Shown here one piece after another: positions 25,723 through 33,972 of a stretch of 64,000 bases of DNA. The DNA lies in NCBI GenBank assembly GCA_905234125.1, contig CAJOGQ010000001.1:1-64000 (forward strand), given 5' to 3'. The position numbers and the translations under genes were made by a program. The number at the start of each line of letters is the position of its first letter. The first letter of the stretch is position 1. Under the pieces are notes generated by a model. It ran no database searches, was not told where the DNA came from, and saw only the letters and a list, made by a program, of their open reading frames with translations. The DNA comes from an uncultured Bacteroidaceae bacterium. GTDB lineage: Bacteria; Bacteroidota; Bacteroidia; Bacteroidales; Bacteroidaceae.

Positions 25723-26196
25723 ATGAAGAATATTATTGCATTTCTCTCAGCCGTGGCTCTTCTCGCCACCATCATCTCATCCTGTTCCGACAGCAAGTCC
25801 GAAGCCACCTGCACTTATCTGGTAGCGGGTGACAGCATCTCCTACACCAACCCCATCGATGCACGCTACGACAGCATCATAGGCCTCTATTTTGTCGCCA
25901 ACAAATATGCATCCTACACCTTCACCGAATCGGCCAAGACCAACGAAGGACTGATGAGTTATGCTATCGACCAGTGCGATGGAATGGCTGTGACAGAGTT
26001 CCAACAGAAATCACCCCAGACCCTCGATCTGAATACCGTCCAGGGTGCACTCTTTAGTGCTAACCAGTCCTATTTCAACAATCTGGGCATCACCTCAGCC
26101 GACGACATCGACCTCCATCCATTTACCGTCTATCTGACCCTTTGGAACTACACCTACAACGGTGTGCTTCTCAACAGCAAGATTGAAGTGAACTGA
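25723..26196 (+). CDS. Secreted lipoprotein of unknown function
   Basis: A 157-residue lipoprotein: hydrophobic signal (1-19) and lipobox IISSC, with mature Cys at about 21. The mature part is a mixed beta protein without a domain I recognise. It ends 31 bp before the PL11 lyase gene in the same direction, so the two probably share a transcript. A role in binding or displaying pectin fragments is conceivable but is only inferred from position. Confidence 0.75.
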   Translation: MKNIIAFLSAVALLATIISSCSDSKSEATCTYLVAGDSISYTNPIDARYDSIIGLYFVANKYASYTFTESAKTNEGLMSYAIDQCDGMAVTEFQQKSPQTLDLNTVQGALFSANQSYFNNLGITSADDIDLHPFTVYLTLWNYTYNGVLLNSKIEVN

Positions 26197-26227
26197 CCCC
26201 CTACCTTTTAACACCAAACACAAAATC

Positions 26228-28105
26228 ATGCCCCGTATCCTCTCCTCCTTTCTCATCTTTCTGACCACCTATGTGTTGGCTCAACCCAACTATGCCCCCG
26301 ACATTCAAAAAGAGTGTCTGGGACGGGGCATCATCACTCTTATCGATGGGGACAGCCTTGTCATTTCTTGGCGACAACTGGAAGATGAAGAGAAAGCCAT
26401 ATATAGCGTTTACAAAGATGGTAAACGGTTGTTCGATAAGAAATTAACATCTTCAACCTTTATAAAGACACCAACACCAAAAGAGCACACCGAATTCGTC
26501 CTCTCCGTCATCAAAAATGACCATGAGACCATTTATCCATTCTCCTACACGCCTGGCCTATTGAAACCAGATTTGACCATTCCCCTCGACAAGCCAGCCG
26601 ACGGAACCACACCCGATGGCCGACGCTATACCTACTCGGCAAATGATGCCAGCGTAGGGGATGTGGATGGCGATGGAGAGTACGAAATCATCCTCAAATG
26701 GGAACCATCCAACGCCCACGACAATAGTCACGAAGGCTTCACTGGACACGTCCTCATCGATTGTTACAAAATTCCCTCGACCATCAACTCCCAATTGCCA
26801 ACTGCCAACTCCCCTCTTTGGCGTATCGACCTCGGTTCCAACATCCGCGCTGGAGCCCATTACACCCAGTTTCTCGTCTATGACTTCGATGGCAATGGAC
26901 GAGCAGAACTCATCTGCAAAACTGCCGATGGCACCACCGACGGACAAGGGAACGTGATTGGCGATCCCAATGCCAACTGGGTCATGAATGGCACTATCGA
27001 CAAAGCCATCCAAGGTAAAGGGGCAGGACAACCTGCGCGTGTCGTCGGACGAATCCTTGATGGCCCAGAGTTTCTCACCGTATTCGATGGACAGACTGGC
27101 CGAGCCCTCCGAACCGTCGATTATCAGCCTCCACGAGGCTATCCTGCCGACTGGGGAGACAACTACGGCAACCGTTGCGACCGCTTCCTCGCTTGCGTCG
27201 CCTACCTCGACGGCCACCACCCCAGCGCCGTCTTCTGCCGAGGCTACTACACCCAGACGTACCTCGCCGCCTACGATTGGAATGGCAAGGACTTGACCCT
27301 CCGCTGGCTCTTCGACTCCAACCAACATCCCGGCTATTCTGGCCAGGGCAACCACAACCTCCGTGTGGGCGACGTCGATGCTGACGGATGCGACGAAATC
27401 ACTTACGGTTCCATGGCTGTTGACCACGACGGAACCCCACTCTACACGACCCACATGGGGCACGGCGATGCCATCCATCAGTACGCTTTCTATCCCGACA
27501 GCACCCAGCTTCAGATTTGGGATGTACATGAGAACCGACACGATGGATCTGACTTCCGCGATGCACGCACTGGACGCGTCATCTTCCAGATACCCTCCAC
27601 CGAGGACGTAGGGCGAGGCATGGCTGCAGACATTGACCCCACCCTTGACGGTCTCGAAATGTGGTCTGCCTCCCAGCGAGGCTATTACGACGTGCATGGC
27701 AACCATCACCACCCCAACGTTGCCATTCCCCAGAACAGCGCCGTGTGGTGGGACGGTGACCTGCTCCGCGAACTCCTTGACCGCAACGCCATCCTCAAGT
27801 ATGATTGGAAAAATCATAAAGTTGAGCCCCTACTTGACTTCCGTGCCGAAGGATGTAGCTTCAACAACGGTACCAAGCAAAATCCTTGCCTCTCTGCCGA
27901 CATCCTCGGCGACTGGCGCGAAGAAGTCGTAGTGCGCAACAACGAGAGCACCGAGCTCCGCATCTACTCCACCCTCATCTCCACCAACCACCGCATGCCC
28001 AGCCTTATGTTCGACATTCCCTACCGTCTCAGCGTCGCCACCGAGAACGTCGGCTACAACCAACCTCCCGAACCCGGCTTCTACTTAGGCACTAAACAGC
28101 AATGA
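26228..28105 (+). CDS. Rhamnogalacturonan lyase, polysaccharide lyase family 11
   Basis: A 625-residue secreted enzyme with a signal peptide (1-19, ending VLAQ). The N-terminal region GRGIITLIDGDSLVISWRQL is characteristic of PL11 (YesW/YesX type). An eight-bladed beta-propeller follows, with repeated Ca-binding segments such as DVDGDGEYEI, DFDGNGRAEL and DVDADGCDEI, near residues 142, 219 and 379. It cleaves the rhamnose-galacturonate backbone of pectin RG-I by beta-elimination. A 28-bp heptamer array at 26785-26812 is translated in frame within an early blade (TINSQLPTANSP). It is probably co-transcribed with the upstream lipoprotein. Confidence 0.92.
   Translation: MPRILSSFLIFLTTYVLAQPNYAPDIQKECLGRGIITLIDGDSLVISWRQLEDEEKAIYSVYKDGKRLFDKKLTSSTFIKTPTPKEHTEFVLSVIKNDHETIYPFSYTPGLLKPDLTIPLDKPADGTTPDGRRYTYSANDASVGDVDGDGEYEIILKWEPSNAHDNSHEGFTGHVLIDCYKIPSTINSQLPTANSPLWRIDLGSNIRAGAHYTQFLVYDFDGNGRAELICKTADGTTDGQGNVIGDPNANWVMNGTIDKAIQGKGAGQPARVVGRILDGPEFLTVFDGQTGRALRTVDYQPPRGYPADWGDNYGNRCDRFLACVAYLDGHHPSAVFCRGYYTQTYLAAYDWNGKDLTLRWLFDSNQHPGYSGQGNHNLRVGDVDADGCDEITYGSMAVDHDGTPLYTTHMGHGDAIHQYAFYPDSTQLQIWDVHENRHDGSDFRDARTGRVIFQIPSTEDVGRGMAADIDPTLDGLEMWSASQRGYYDVHGNHHHPNVAIPQNSAVWWDGDLLRELLDRNAILKYDWKNHKVEPLLDFRAEGCSFNNGTKQNPCLSADILGDWREEVVVRNNESTELRIYSTLISTNHRMPSLMFDIPYRLSVATENVGYNQPPEPGFYLGTKQQ
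26785..26812. repeat. Heptamer array inside the PL11 coding sequence
   Basis: CAACTCC CAATTGC CAACTGC CAACTCC, four units translated as part of TINSQLPTANS. It is the same unit type as the intergenic arrays. Confidence 0.65.
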
Positions 28106-28226
28106 TTGATTGGTAGAACCTATCGTTAGCAATGGAAAATCGACCGCGTTTGGGGATAGAAATGAGAGTATTATGTTAATTATTCCAATTTCTTTCCCTC
28201 AAAAGCCGTCTTCCTATCCGTTTTAC

Positions 28227-28257
28227 TTTGTATTGTGCTCACTTATTCGTACCTTTG
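28227..28257 (+). promoter_or_regulatory. Promoter of the lptD operon
   Basis: TTTG (28227-28230), exactly 19 bp, TACCTTTG (28250-28257). The chosen start codon (28268) is 10 bp downstream, so the mRNA leader would be very short. Confidence 0.75.
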
Positions 28258-28267
28258 CACCGTTTTT

Positions 28268-31225
28268 ATGAGAAGTCAAAGGTACATAGCGCTTTTTTTC
28301 GTACTAATCACAGTACTATCCATGACGGCTCTCAACCATCCGCTGGTCGGCAAATCGTATAGAATTGTCGGCCATTATGCTGTGGATGTTATAGAAGCAA
28401 AGGGCGAGGAGCAAGGGGCAAGAGAAGATACTGTAGAGGTAAGGAACGAGGAGCAAGGAGCAAGAGATGCGAACGAATTAGAGGTGAGAGACAGTGTGGA
28501 GCCAATGAGCGAGAATGATTCTTTGCTTCTCAATTTGGATTCTCTAAAGGCTCGCTTCGACCGCGAGCATGGCATCAACACGTCAAAGGCGACGCAGTGG
28601 AACGACTCAGTGGCGGCTGCGGAGGACTCCATCAAGAAATCGCAGAAAAAGAGCGCCCTGGAGGCTCCGGTGGTGTATGAGGCCAAGGACTCAGTGACGT
28701 TCTTCATGGACACAAAGAATGCTTATCTGTATGGCAACGCCGACGTAAAATATCAGAAGATTGACCTGAAATCGGAGAACATCAGGATGAACATGGATAG
28801 TTCGACGGTGCATGCCGTAGGTGCGGTGGACACGTTGGGAAAAAAGTATGGTGAGCCAGTGTTCAAAGACGGTAGCGACGAGTATGAGATGGAGGCGCTG
28901 TCGTACAACTTCAACACGAAGAAGGCTTATATCAATAATCTCTACACCTCGCAGGAAGAGGGTTTCATCACATCGGAGCAGGCCAAGAAAGGTAATGATG
29001 GCGCCTACTATGCCAAGGGCGGCACTTACACCACCTGCGACGAGGAACATCCGCACTTCTACATCCGCATGTCGAGAATGAAGGTTCGTCCCGGCAAGAG
29101 TGTCTTCTCCGGCCCCGCATGGCTGGTGGTGGAGGATGTTCCCCTACCCTTCGCCCTACCCTTCGCCTACTTTCCATTGACGAGCACGTACTCGAGCGGA
29201 TTTATTATGCCGACCTATGGCGACGAATCCTCACGTGGTTTCTATCTGAGAGATGGTGGCTACTATTTTGCCATCAGCGACTACATGGACCTGAAGCTGA
29301 CGGGTGAGATCTTCACTAAAGGTTCATGGGGTCTCGGCGGACAGACCACCTATAAACGCCGCTACAAGTACAGCGGAAACTTCTATTTCAATTATCAGGT
29401 GACAAAAGAAGGCGAGAAGAACATGCCCGACTATGAGGTGGCGAAGAACTTCAAGGTGCAATGGAGCCACCGCACCGACCCGAAGGCATCGCCCAATAGT
29501 TCGTTCTCGGCCAGTGTGAACTTTGCCACACAGTCATACGAGAAGAACAACCTCACCTCGCTCTACAATCCGACATCCTACTCGCAGAGCACCCGAACCT
29601 CATCGGTCAGCTACTCGCACTCGTTCCCAAAGATGGGTTTGTCGATGTCAAGCTCGTTTAACATCTCGCAGAACATGCGCGACTCCACCATCGCCCTGAC
29701 CCTGCCATCGCTCACCCTGTCGCTCTCAAGGTTCTACCCCTTCAAGCGGAAGCATGCTGCGGGCAAAGAACGATGGTATGAAAAGATTAGCATGAACTAC
29801 ACGGGAACGCTCTCTAACTCCATCACCACGAAGGAGGACAAACTGTTGAAGTCGTCGCTGATAAAGGACTGGAAGAACGGCATGAGGCACAGCATCCCCG
29901 TGTCGGCATCGTTCAACATCTTCAACTACATCAATGTTACCCCCACGCTGAACTATAATGAGCGCTGGTACACCAACAAGATTATGCAGAGTTGGGATGC
30001 GGCGAACAACCGCGTGGAGCGCGACACTGTCTACGGGTTCAACCGCGTGTATGACTTCAACTTCTCTCTGAGTGCCAATACGAAACTGTATGGTATGTAC
30101 ACGCCCAATCCGAAGGTGTTCGGCAAGAAACTGAAGTTCGTGCGCCACGTGCTTACTCCTGGTGTCAGCTTCACTTATGCTCCTGACTTCGGAGAGAACC
30201 GATGGGGCTACTGGAAAACCTATCCGAAGACGGATGAGGACGGCAACGTGACGCTGGTCAGCTATTCGCCCTACACGGGTTCGCTCTATGGCGTGCCTGG
30301 CGTCGGGAAGACGGGATCGGTGGGTTTCGACCTGTCAAACAATATCGAGGCAAAGATTCTCGGCAAGAACGACAGCATCAAGAAGATTAGCATCATCGAC
30401 GAACTCGGTGCTTCCCTCTCCTACAACATGGCCGCCAAGACCCAACCGTGGTCGAACCTCTCCACCCGATTGCGCCTGAAGTGGGGCAAGACCACGTTCA
30501 ACATGAATGCCGTCTTCCAGACCTACGCCTACGAGTTCGACAAGAACGGAAATGTCATTGTGGGCAACAGAACGGAATGGTCGTATGGCCGATGGGGACG
30601 GTTCCAAGGTATGTCGAAAAACCTCTCCTACACGTTCAACAACCAGAGCTTCAAGAAGATTGTGAAAAGCATCAGGCGACTCTTCGGACATGACGACGAG
30701 GAGGACGATGAGAAGACGGGCGACACGGAGGATGAGGACGAGGATGATGAGGGGAGAGACCCCAACGACCTGGAGACAAACATCGACGATCCTCTCAAAA
30801 AGCAAGGCAAGAAGACCTCGTCGGACGGACTGGACGAAGATGGCTACATGAAGTTCCAGATGCCGTGGTCGTTCTCCATCTCCTACGGCATCACGATGGC
30901 CGAAGACCGAACGAGGGAAATCAACGTGAAGTCGATGCGCTACCCCTATTCGTTCACGCAGAACCTGAACTTCTCAGGCAATCTGAGGCTCTCCACCGGC
31001 TGGAACTGCAATTTCTCGTCGGGTTGGGACTTCACCGCCAAGAAGATTTCGATGACCACGGTCAACATCAGCCGAGACATGCACTGCTTCAATATCTCTT
31101 GTGGACTTGTGTTCGGCACTTTCACCAGCTATCACATCTCACTTCGAGCCAATGCCGCAACATTGACCGACGCGCTCAAATACGACAAGAAATCAAGCTA
31201 CTCTAGCAACATACAATGGTATTAA
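28268..31225 (+). CDS. lptD: LptD-like LPS-assembly outer-membrane protein
   Basis: A 985-residue outer-membrane protein. A signal sequence (about 1-27) is followed by a low-complexity acidic segment (30-85), a periplasmic OstA/LptA-like jelly roll (about 140-260, for example AYLYGNADVKYQKIDLKSENI) and a long C-terminal barrel. LptD inserts lipopolysaccharide into the outer leaflet. An acidic insert (DEEDDEKTGDTEDEDEDDEG) sits near residue 820. ATG 28268 is preferred over an upstream Met at 28235 because the latter lies inside the promoter. The N-terminal acidic segment is partly encoded by heptamer repeats. It starts an operon with ruvX. Confidence 0.85.
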   Translation: MRSQRYIALFFVLITVLSMTALNHPLVGKSYRIVGHYAVDVIEAKGEEQGAREDTVEVRNEEQGARDANELEVRDSVEPMSENDSLLLNLDSLKARFDREHGINTSKATQWNDSVAAAEDSIKKSQKKSALEAPVVYEAKDSVTFFMDTKNAYLYGNADVKYQKIDLKSENIRMNMDSSTVHAVGAVDTLGKKYGEPVFKDGSDEYEMEALSYNFNTKKAYINNLYTSQEEGFITSEQAKKGNDGAYYAKGGTYTTCDEEHPHFYIRMSRMKVRPGKSVFSGPAWLVVEDVPLPFALPFAYFPLTSTYSSGFIMPTYGDESSRGFYLRDGGYYFAISDYMDLKLTGEIFTKGSWGLGGQTTYKRRYKYSGNFYFNYQVTKEGEKNMPDYEVAKNFKVQWSHRTDPKASPNSSFSASVNFATQSYEKNNLTSLYNPTSYSQSTRTSSVSYSHSFPKMGLSMSSSFNISQNMRDSTIALTLPSLTLSLSRFYPFKRKHAAGKERWYEKISMNYTGTLSNSITTKEDKLLKSSLIKDWKNGMRHSIPVSASFNIFNYINVTPTLNYNERWYTNKIMQSWDAANNRVERDTVYGFNRVYDFNFSLSANTKLYGMYTPNPKVFGKKLKFVRHVLTPGVSFTYAPDFGENRWGYWKTYPKTDEDGNVTLVSYSPYTGSLYGVPGVGKTGSVGFDLSNNIEAKILGKNDSIKKISIIDELGASLSYNMAAKTQPWSNLSTRLRLKWGKTTFNMNAVFQTYAYEFDKNGNVIVGNRTEWSYGRWGRFQGMSKNLSYTFNNQSFKKIVKSIRRLFGHDDEEDDEKTGDTEDEDEDDEGRDPNDLETNIDDPLKKQGKKTSSDGLDEDGYMKFQMPWSFSISYGITMAEDRTREINVKSMRYPYSFTQNLNFSGNLRLSTGWNCNFSSGWDFTAKKISMTTVNISRDMHCFNISCGLVFGTFTSYHISLRANAATLTDALKYDKKSSYSSNIQWY
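28393..28476. repeat. Heptamer-period segments inside lptD
   Basis: Two blocks of 7-bp units, 28393-28427 (AGAAGCA AAGGGCG AGGAGCA AGGGGCA AGAGAAG) and 28442-28476 (AGGAACG AGGAGCA AGGAGCA AGAGATG CGAACGA), encode the charged GEEQGARE and NEEQGARD repeats just behind the signal peptide. Confidence 0.65.
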
Positions 31226-31226
31226 T

Positions 31227-31658
31227 ATGTCAAGAATACTCGCCATAGACTACGGACAGAAACGCACAGGCATCGCAGTGACCGACACGCTCCAGATGAT
31301 TGCCAACGGACTTGCCACCATTGAGACCAAGGAACTCGAGGGGTTCATCGTGGACTATGTGGCCAAGGAGGATGTATCGGTCATCGTGGTGGGCAAACCG
31401 ACGCAGATGAATGGTGAGAACAGCGAGAACATGAAGCGCATCGAACCCTTCTTCAACCGGCTGAAGAAGCTTTTCCCCGACAAGGAAATCACCTACTACG
31501 ATGAGCGTTTCACCTCCGTGCTCGCCCACCAGACCATGCTCCAAAGTGGCATCGGGAAAAAAGCCAGACAAGACAAGGGGCTCGTCGACAAAATCAGCGC
31601 CACCATCATCTTGGAAGACTATCTCCAAAGCAGAACAAAAACCCCTACCTCGGTTTAG
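31227..31658 (+). CDS. ruvX: RuvX/YqgF RNase H-fold nuclease
   Basis: A 143-residue YqgF/RuvX protein with an RNase H fold. Members act in 16S rRNA 5'-end maturation and are predicted Holliday-junction resolvases. The acidic site is visible as ILAIDYGQKRTGIA (D8), the strand VIVVGKPTQMNG, YDERFTS and DKISATIILEDYL near the C-terminus. The start is 1 bp after the lptD stop, so translation is coupled. The final codons TSV-stop lie within the first unit of a 24-bp tandem repeat. Confidence 0.92.
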   Translation: MSRILAIDYGQKRTGIAVTDTLQMIANGLATIETKELEGFIVDYVAKEDVSVIVVGKPTQMNGENSENMKRIEPFFNRLKKLFPDKEITYYDERFTSVLAHQTMLQSGIGKKARQDKGLVDKISATIILEDYLQSRTKTPTSV

Positions 31659-31735
31659 GTTCCAACCCGAACCTCGTTCGGGGTAACAACCAAAACCTCG
31701 TCGGGGTTACCAACCCGAACCTCGTAAGAGATTTC
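31646..31735. repeat. 24-bp tandem repeat between ruvX and def
   Basis: Cores TACCTCG (31646), AACCTCG (31670), AACCTCG (31694) and AACCTCG (31718) recur every 24 bp with partly conserved GGGGTTACCAACCCG spacers. The second unit can form the small hairpin CCGAAC-CTC-GTTCGG. It begins inside ruvX and supplies its stop codon. Confidence 0.8.
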
Positions 31736-31784
31736 ACACAATCAAAACAATAAAAAAATCGCAAACCGTCAAACAGTAAATAAA

Positions 31785-32342
31785 ATGATATTACCCATGT
31801 ACATATTCGGTCAGCCCGTGCTCCGCAAGACTGCCGAAGAAATAGACTTCGAGTCCTATCCCAATCTGAAGGAACTCATAGCAAACATGTTTGAAACCCT
31901 CCAGCGTTCGGAGGGCGTCGGTCTGGCCGCACCCCAAGTGGGTCTGCCCATCCGTCTCTTCATCATCGACCTCGATGTCATCTCCGACGACGAACCTCAG
32001 TACAAAGGCTATCTCCGCACGTTCATCAATCCGGAGATTCTGGATGAAAGCGACGAGCAGGTCTCCATGTCCGAGGGCTGTCTCTCCATCCCTGGCATCA
32101 ACGAGAGCGTGAAGCGTCCAGCCCGCGTGCTGGTCAACTACCTCGATGAGAACGGCGAAGAGCAGGAGCGTTGGCTCGACGGATTCGAGGCCCGCGTGTT
32201 CCAGCACGAGTACGACCATCTCGAAGGCAAGATGTTCGTCGACCGTCTTTCCCCCTTCCGCAAGCAGATGATCAAGTCGAAACTCCTTGCCATGACCAAG
32301 GGCAAGTTCTCCGCCCACTACAAGTGCAAGCCCAATCGATAG
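31785..32342 (+). CDS. def: Peptide deformylase
   Basis: Peptide deformylase removes the N-formyl group from nascent proteins, using Fe2+ or Zn2+. The 185-residue product shows all three motifs: GVGLAAPQVG (44-53), EGCLSIPG with metal ligand C99, and QHEYDHLEG with H141, catalytic E142 and H145. Length is typical of the type I enzyme. RuvX followed by def and a TPR protein is a frequent Bacteroidales order. The TAG stop runs directly into a heptamer array. Confidence 0.97.
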   Translation: MILPMYIFGQPVLRKTAEEIDFESYPNLKELIANMFETLQRSEGVGLAAPQVGLPIRLFIIDLDVISDDEPQYKGYLRTFINPEILDESDEQVSMSEGCLSIPGINESVKRPARVLVNYLDENGEEQERWLDGFEARVFQHEYDHLEGKMFVDRLSPFRKQMIKSKLLAMTKGKFSAHYKCKPNR

Positions 32343-32362
32343 TTGAGAGTTTAGGGTTTAGA
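32342..32362. repeat. Heptamer array, 3 units
   Basis: GTTGAGA GTTTAGG GTTTAGA, beginning with the last base of the def stop codon. Confidence 0.8.
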
Positions 32363-32406
32363 GTCCCGTATTGTGCGACTCCGTCGCGCCCCAATTCAGA
32401 GCACGC

Positions 32407-33966
32407 ATGAAAAGGATACTATCATTTATCATTTTCACTTTTTCTTTTTTCGTTTGTCATGCCCAGATCAACACCGACCGCATGATGAACATCGCTCGTA
32501 ATGCCCTTTCCTACGACGACTACGTGCTCTCCATCAGCTACTTCAACATCGTCATCAACTACAAGCCCCACCTCTACGAACCCTACTTCTTCCGAGGCGT
32601 GGCCAAGTTCTACCTCGAAGACTATTCCGGCACCATCCTCGACTGCACCGAGGCCATCCGACGCAATCCCTACTTCCCCAACAGCTACGAACTCCGTGGA
32701 CTCGCCTACATCAACCAAGGCCAATTCGCCTATGCCGTCCACGACTACCAGACCGCCACCGAGATGTCGCCCGAAAACCGTTCCCTCTGGCACAATCTCG
32801 CCCTCTGCTATGCCGAACTCGACAGCCTCGACCAGGCCGACAGCATCACAGACATCATCATCAAGAAATGGGCACGCTATGCCGACGGCTACAACATCAA
32901 GGCGCAAATCCTCCTCGAGAAGAAAGACACCACCGCCGCCGAAGCCATCATCGACAAAGCCCTCGAAGTGAACAAGTACAACGTCAACGCCCTCAATGCC
33001 AAGGCCAACATCCTCATGATGCACGAGCAGTACGCTGAGGCCATCGACCACTACACCGAGTCCCTCCGACTCAATCCCAAGCACGCCGGCAACCTCATCA
33101 ACCGAGCCCTCTGCCACTACCACCTTGACCACTATCGCGATGCTATGGCCGACTACGACCGTGCCCTCGACTTCGAGCCTAACAACTTCGTCGGGCACTA
33201 CAACCGAGGCCTCCTCCGAGCCAATGTGGGCGAAGACAACCTTGCCATCGAGGACTTCGACTTCATTCTCGCCATCGACCCCGACGACATGATGGCTACC
33301 TTCAACCGCGGCACCTTGCTCGAGAACATCGGCGACCTACGAGGTGCCATCCGCGACTACACCACCGTCATCAACGAGTACCCCAAGTTCCTCTATGGCT
33401 ACGAACGCCGTGCCGCCGCCCGTCGCAAGATAGGCGACATCGCCGGAGCCACCCGCGACGAAGATCACATTCTCAAGGAGCAGATTGCCCAACGCTACGG
33501 CTACTCCACCCCCACCTCACGTCAGCAGAACAAAACCCGAAAGAAATCGCAAGTCAACCTCGAAGACTACCAGAAACTCATCGAGGAGGATGACAGCATC
33601 CAACAGAAAGAATACGAAAGCGAATACCGTGGCAAGGTGCAGAACCGCGAATCCGAAGCCAAACTCATGCTTCCCAACGAGAATACATATTATATATATA
33701 GGACAGCAGGCCAGACTGCCATCCTCACCCTATTCGAGCAAGCCTTCCAGCAGGCGCAGGCCGGCAACATCAACGAAGCCATCGATGGTTTCACTCAAGT
33801 GCTCGAGCAGAACGACACCTTCGCCGAGGCCTACTTTAACCGTGGTCTCCTCCATCTTCTGCTCGACGACACCACCCTTGCCATCCCCGACCTCTCCAAA
33901 GCCGGCGAACTCGGCATCTATCAAGCATACAACATCATTAAGAAGAATCAAAGCAAGAAGAAATAG
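32407..33966 (+). CDS. Secreted tetratricopeptide-repeat protein
   Basis: A 519-residue protein with a signal peptide (1-19, ending VCHAQ) followed by about nine TPR units, e.g. near residues 40, 75, 110, 180, 215, 250 and 285, each with the usual AxxxYxxAL or GxLxxxxGD pattern. A polar, charged linker (about 365-425) precedes two more repeats. The start at 32407 is preferred because it begins the signal peptide; a Met 12 codons upstream adds no hydrophobic leader. It probably acts as a periplasmic scaffold. It is in line with def and 6 bp before the TamA-like gene. Confidence 0.88.
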   Translation: MKRILSFIIFTFSFFVCHAQINTDRMMNIARNALSYDDYVLSISYFNIVINYKPHLYEPYFFRGVAKFYLEDYSGTILDCTEAIRRNPYFPNSYELRGLAYINQGQFAYAVHDYQTATEMSPENRSLWHNLALCYAELDSLDQADSITDIIIKKWARYADGYNIKAQILLEKKDTTAAEAIIDKALEVNKYNVNALNAKANILMMHEQYAEAIDHYTESLRLNPKHAGNLINRALCHYHLDHYRDAMADYDRALDFEPNNFVGHYNRGLLRANVGEDNLAIEDFDFILAIDPDDMMATFNRGTLLENIGDLRGAIRDYTTVINEYPKFLYGYERRAAARRKIGDIAGATRDEDHILKEQIAQRYGYSTPTSRQQNKTRKKSQVNLEDYQKLIEEDDSIQQKEYESEYRGKVQNRESEAKLMLPNENTYYIYRTAGQTAILTLFEQAFQQAQAGNINEAIDGFTQVLEQNDTFAEAYFNRGLLHLLLDDTTLAIPDLSKAGELGIYQAYNIIKKNQSKKK

Positions 33967-33972
33967 TCAATA

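Noticed and set aside
26558-27817. A 419-codon minus-strand frame
   Set aside because: It mirrors the PL11 lyase and reflects its codon bias.
28235-28267. Upstream start for lptD
   Set aside because: It overlaps the -7 element of the promoter and adds no signal-peptide character.
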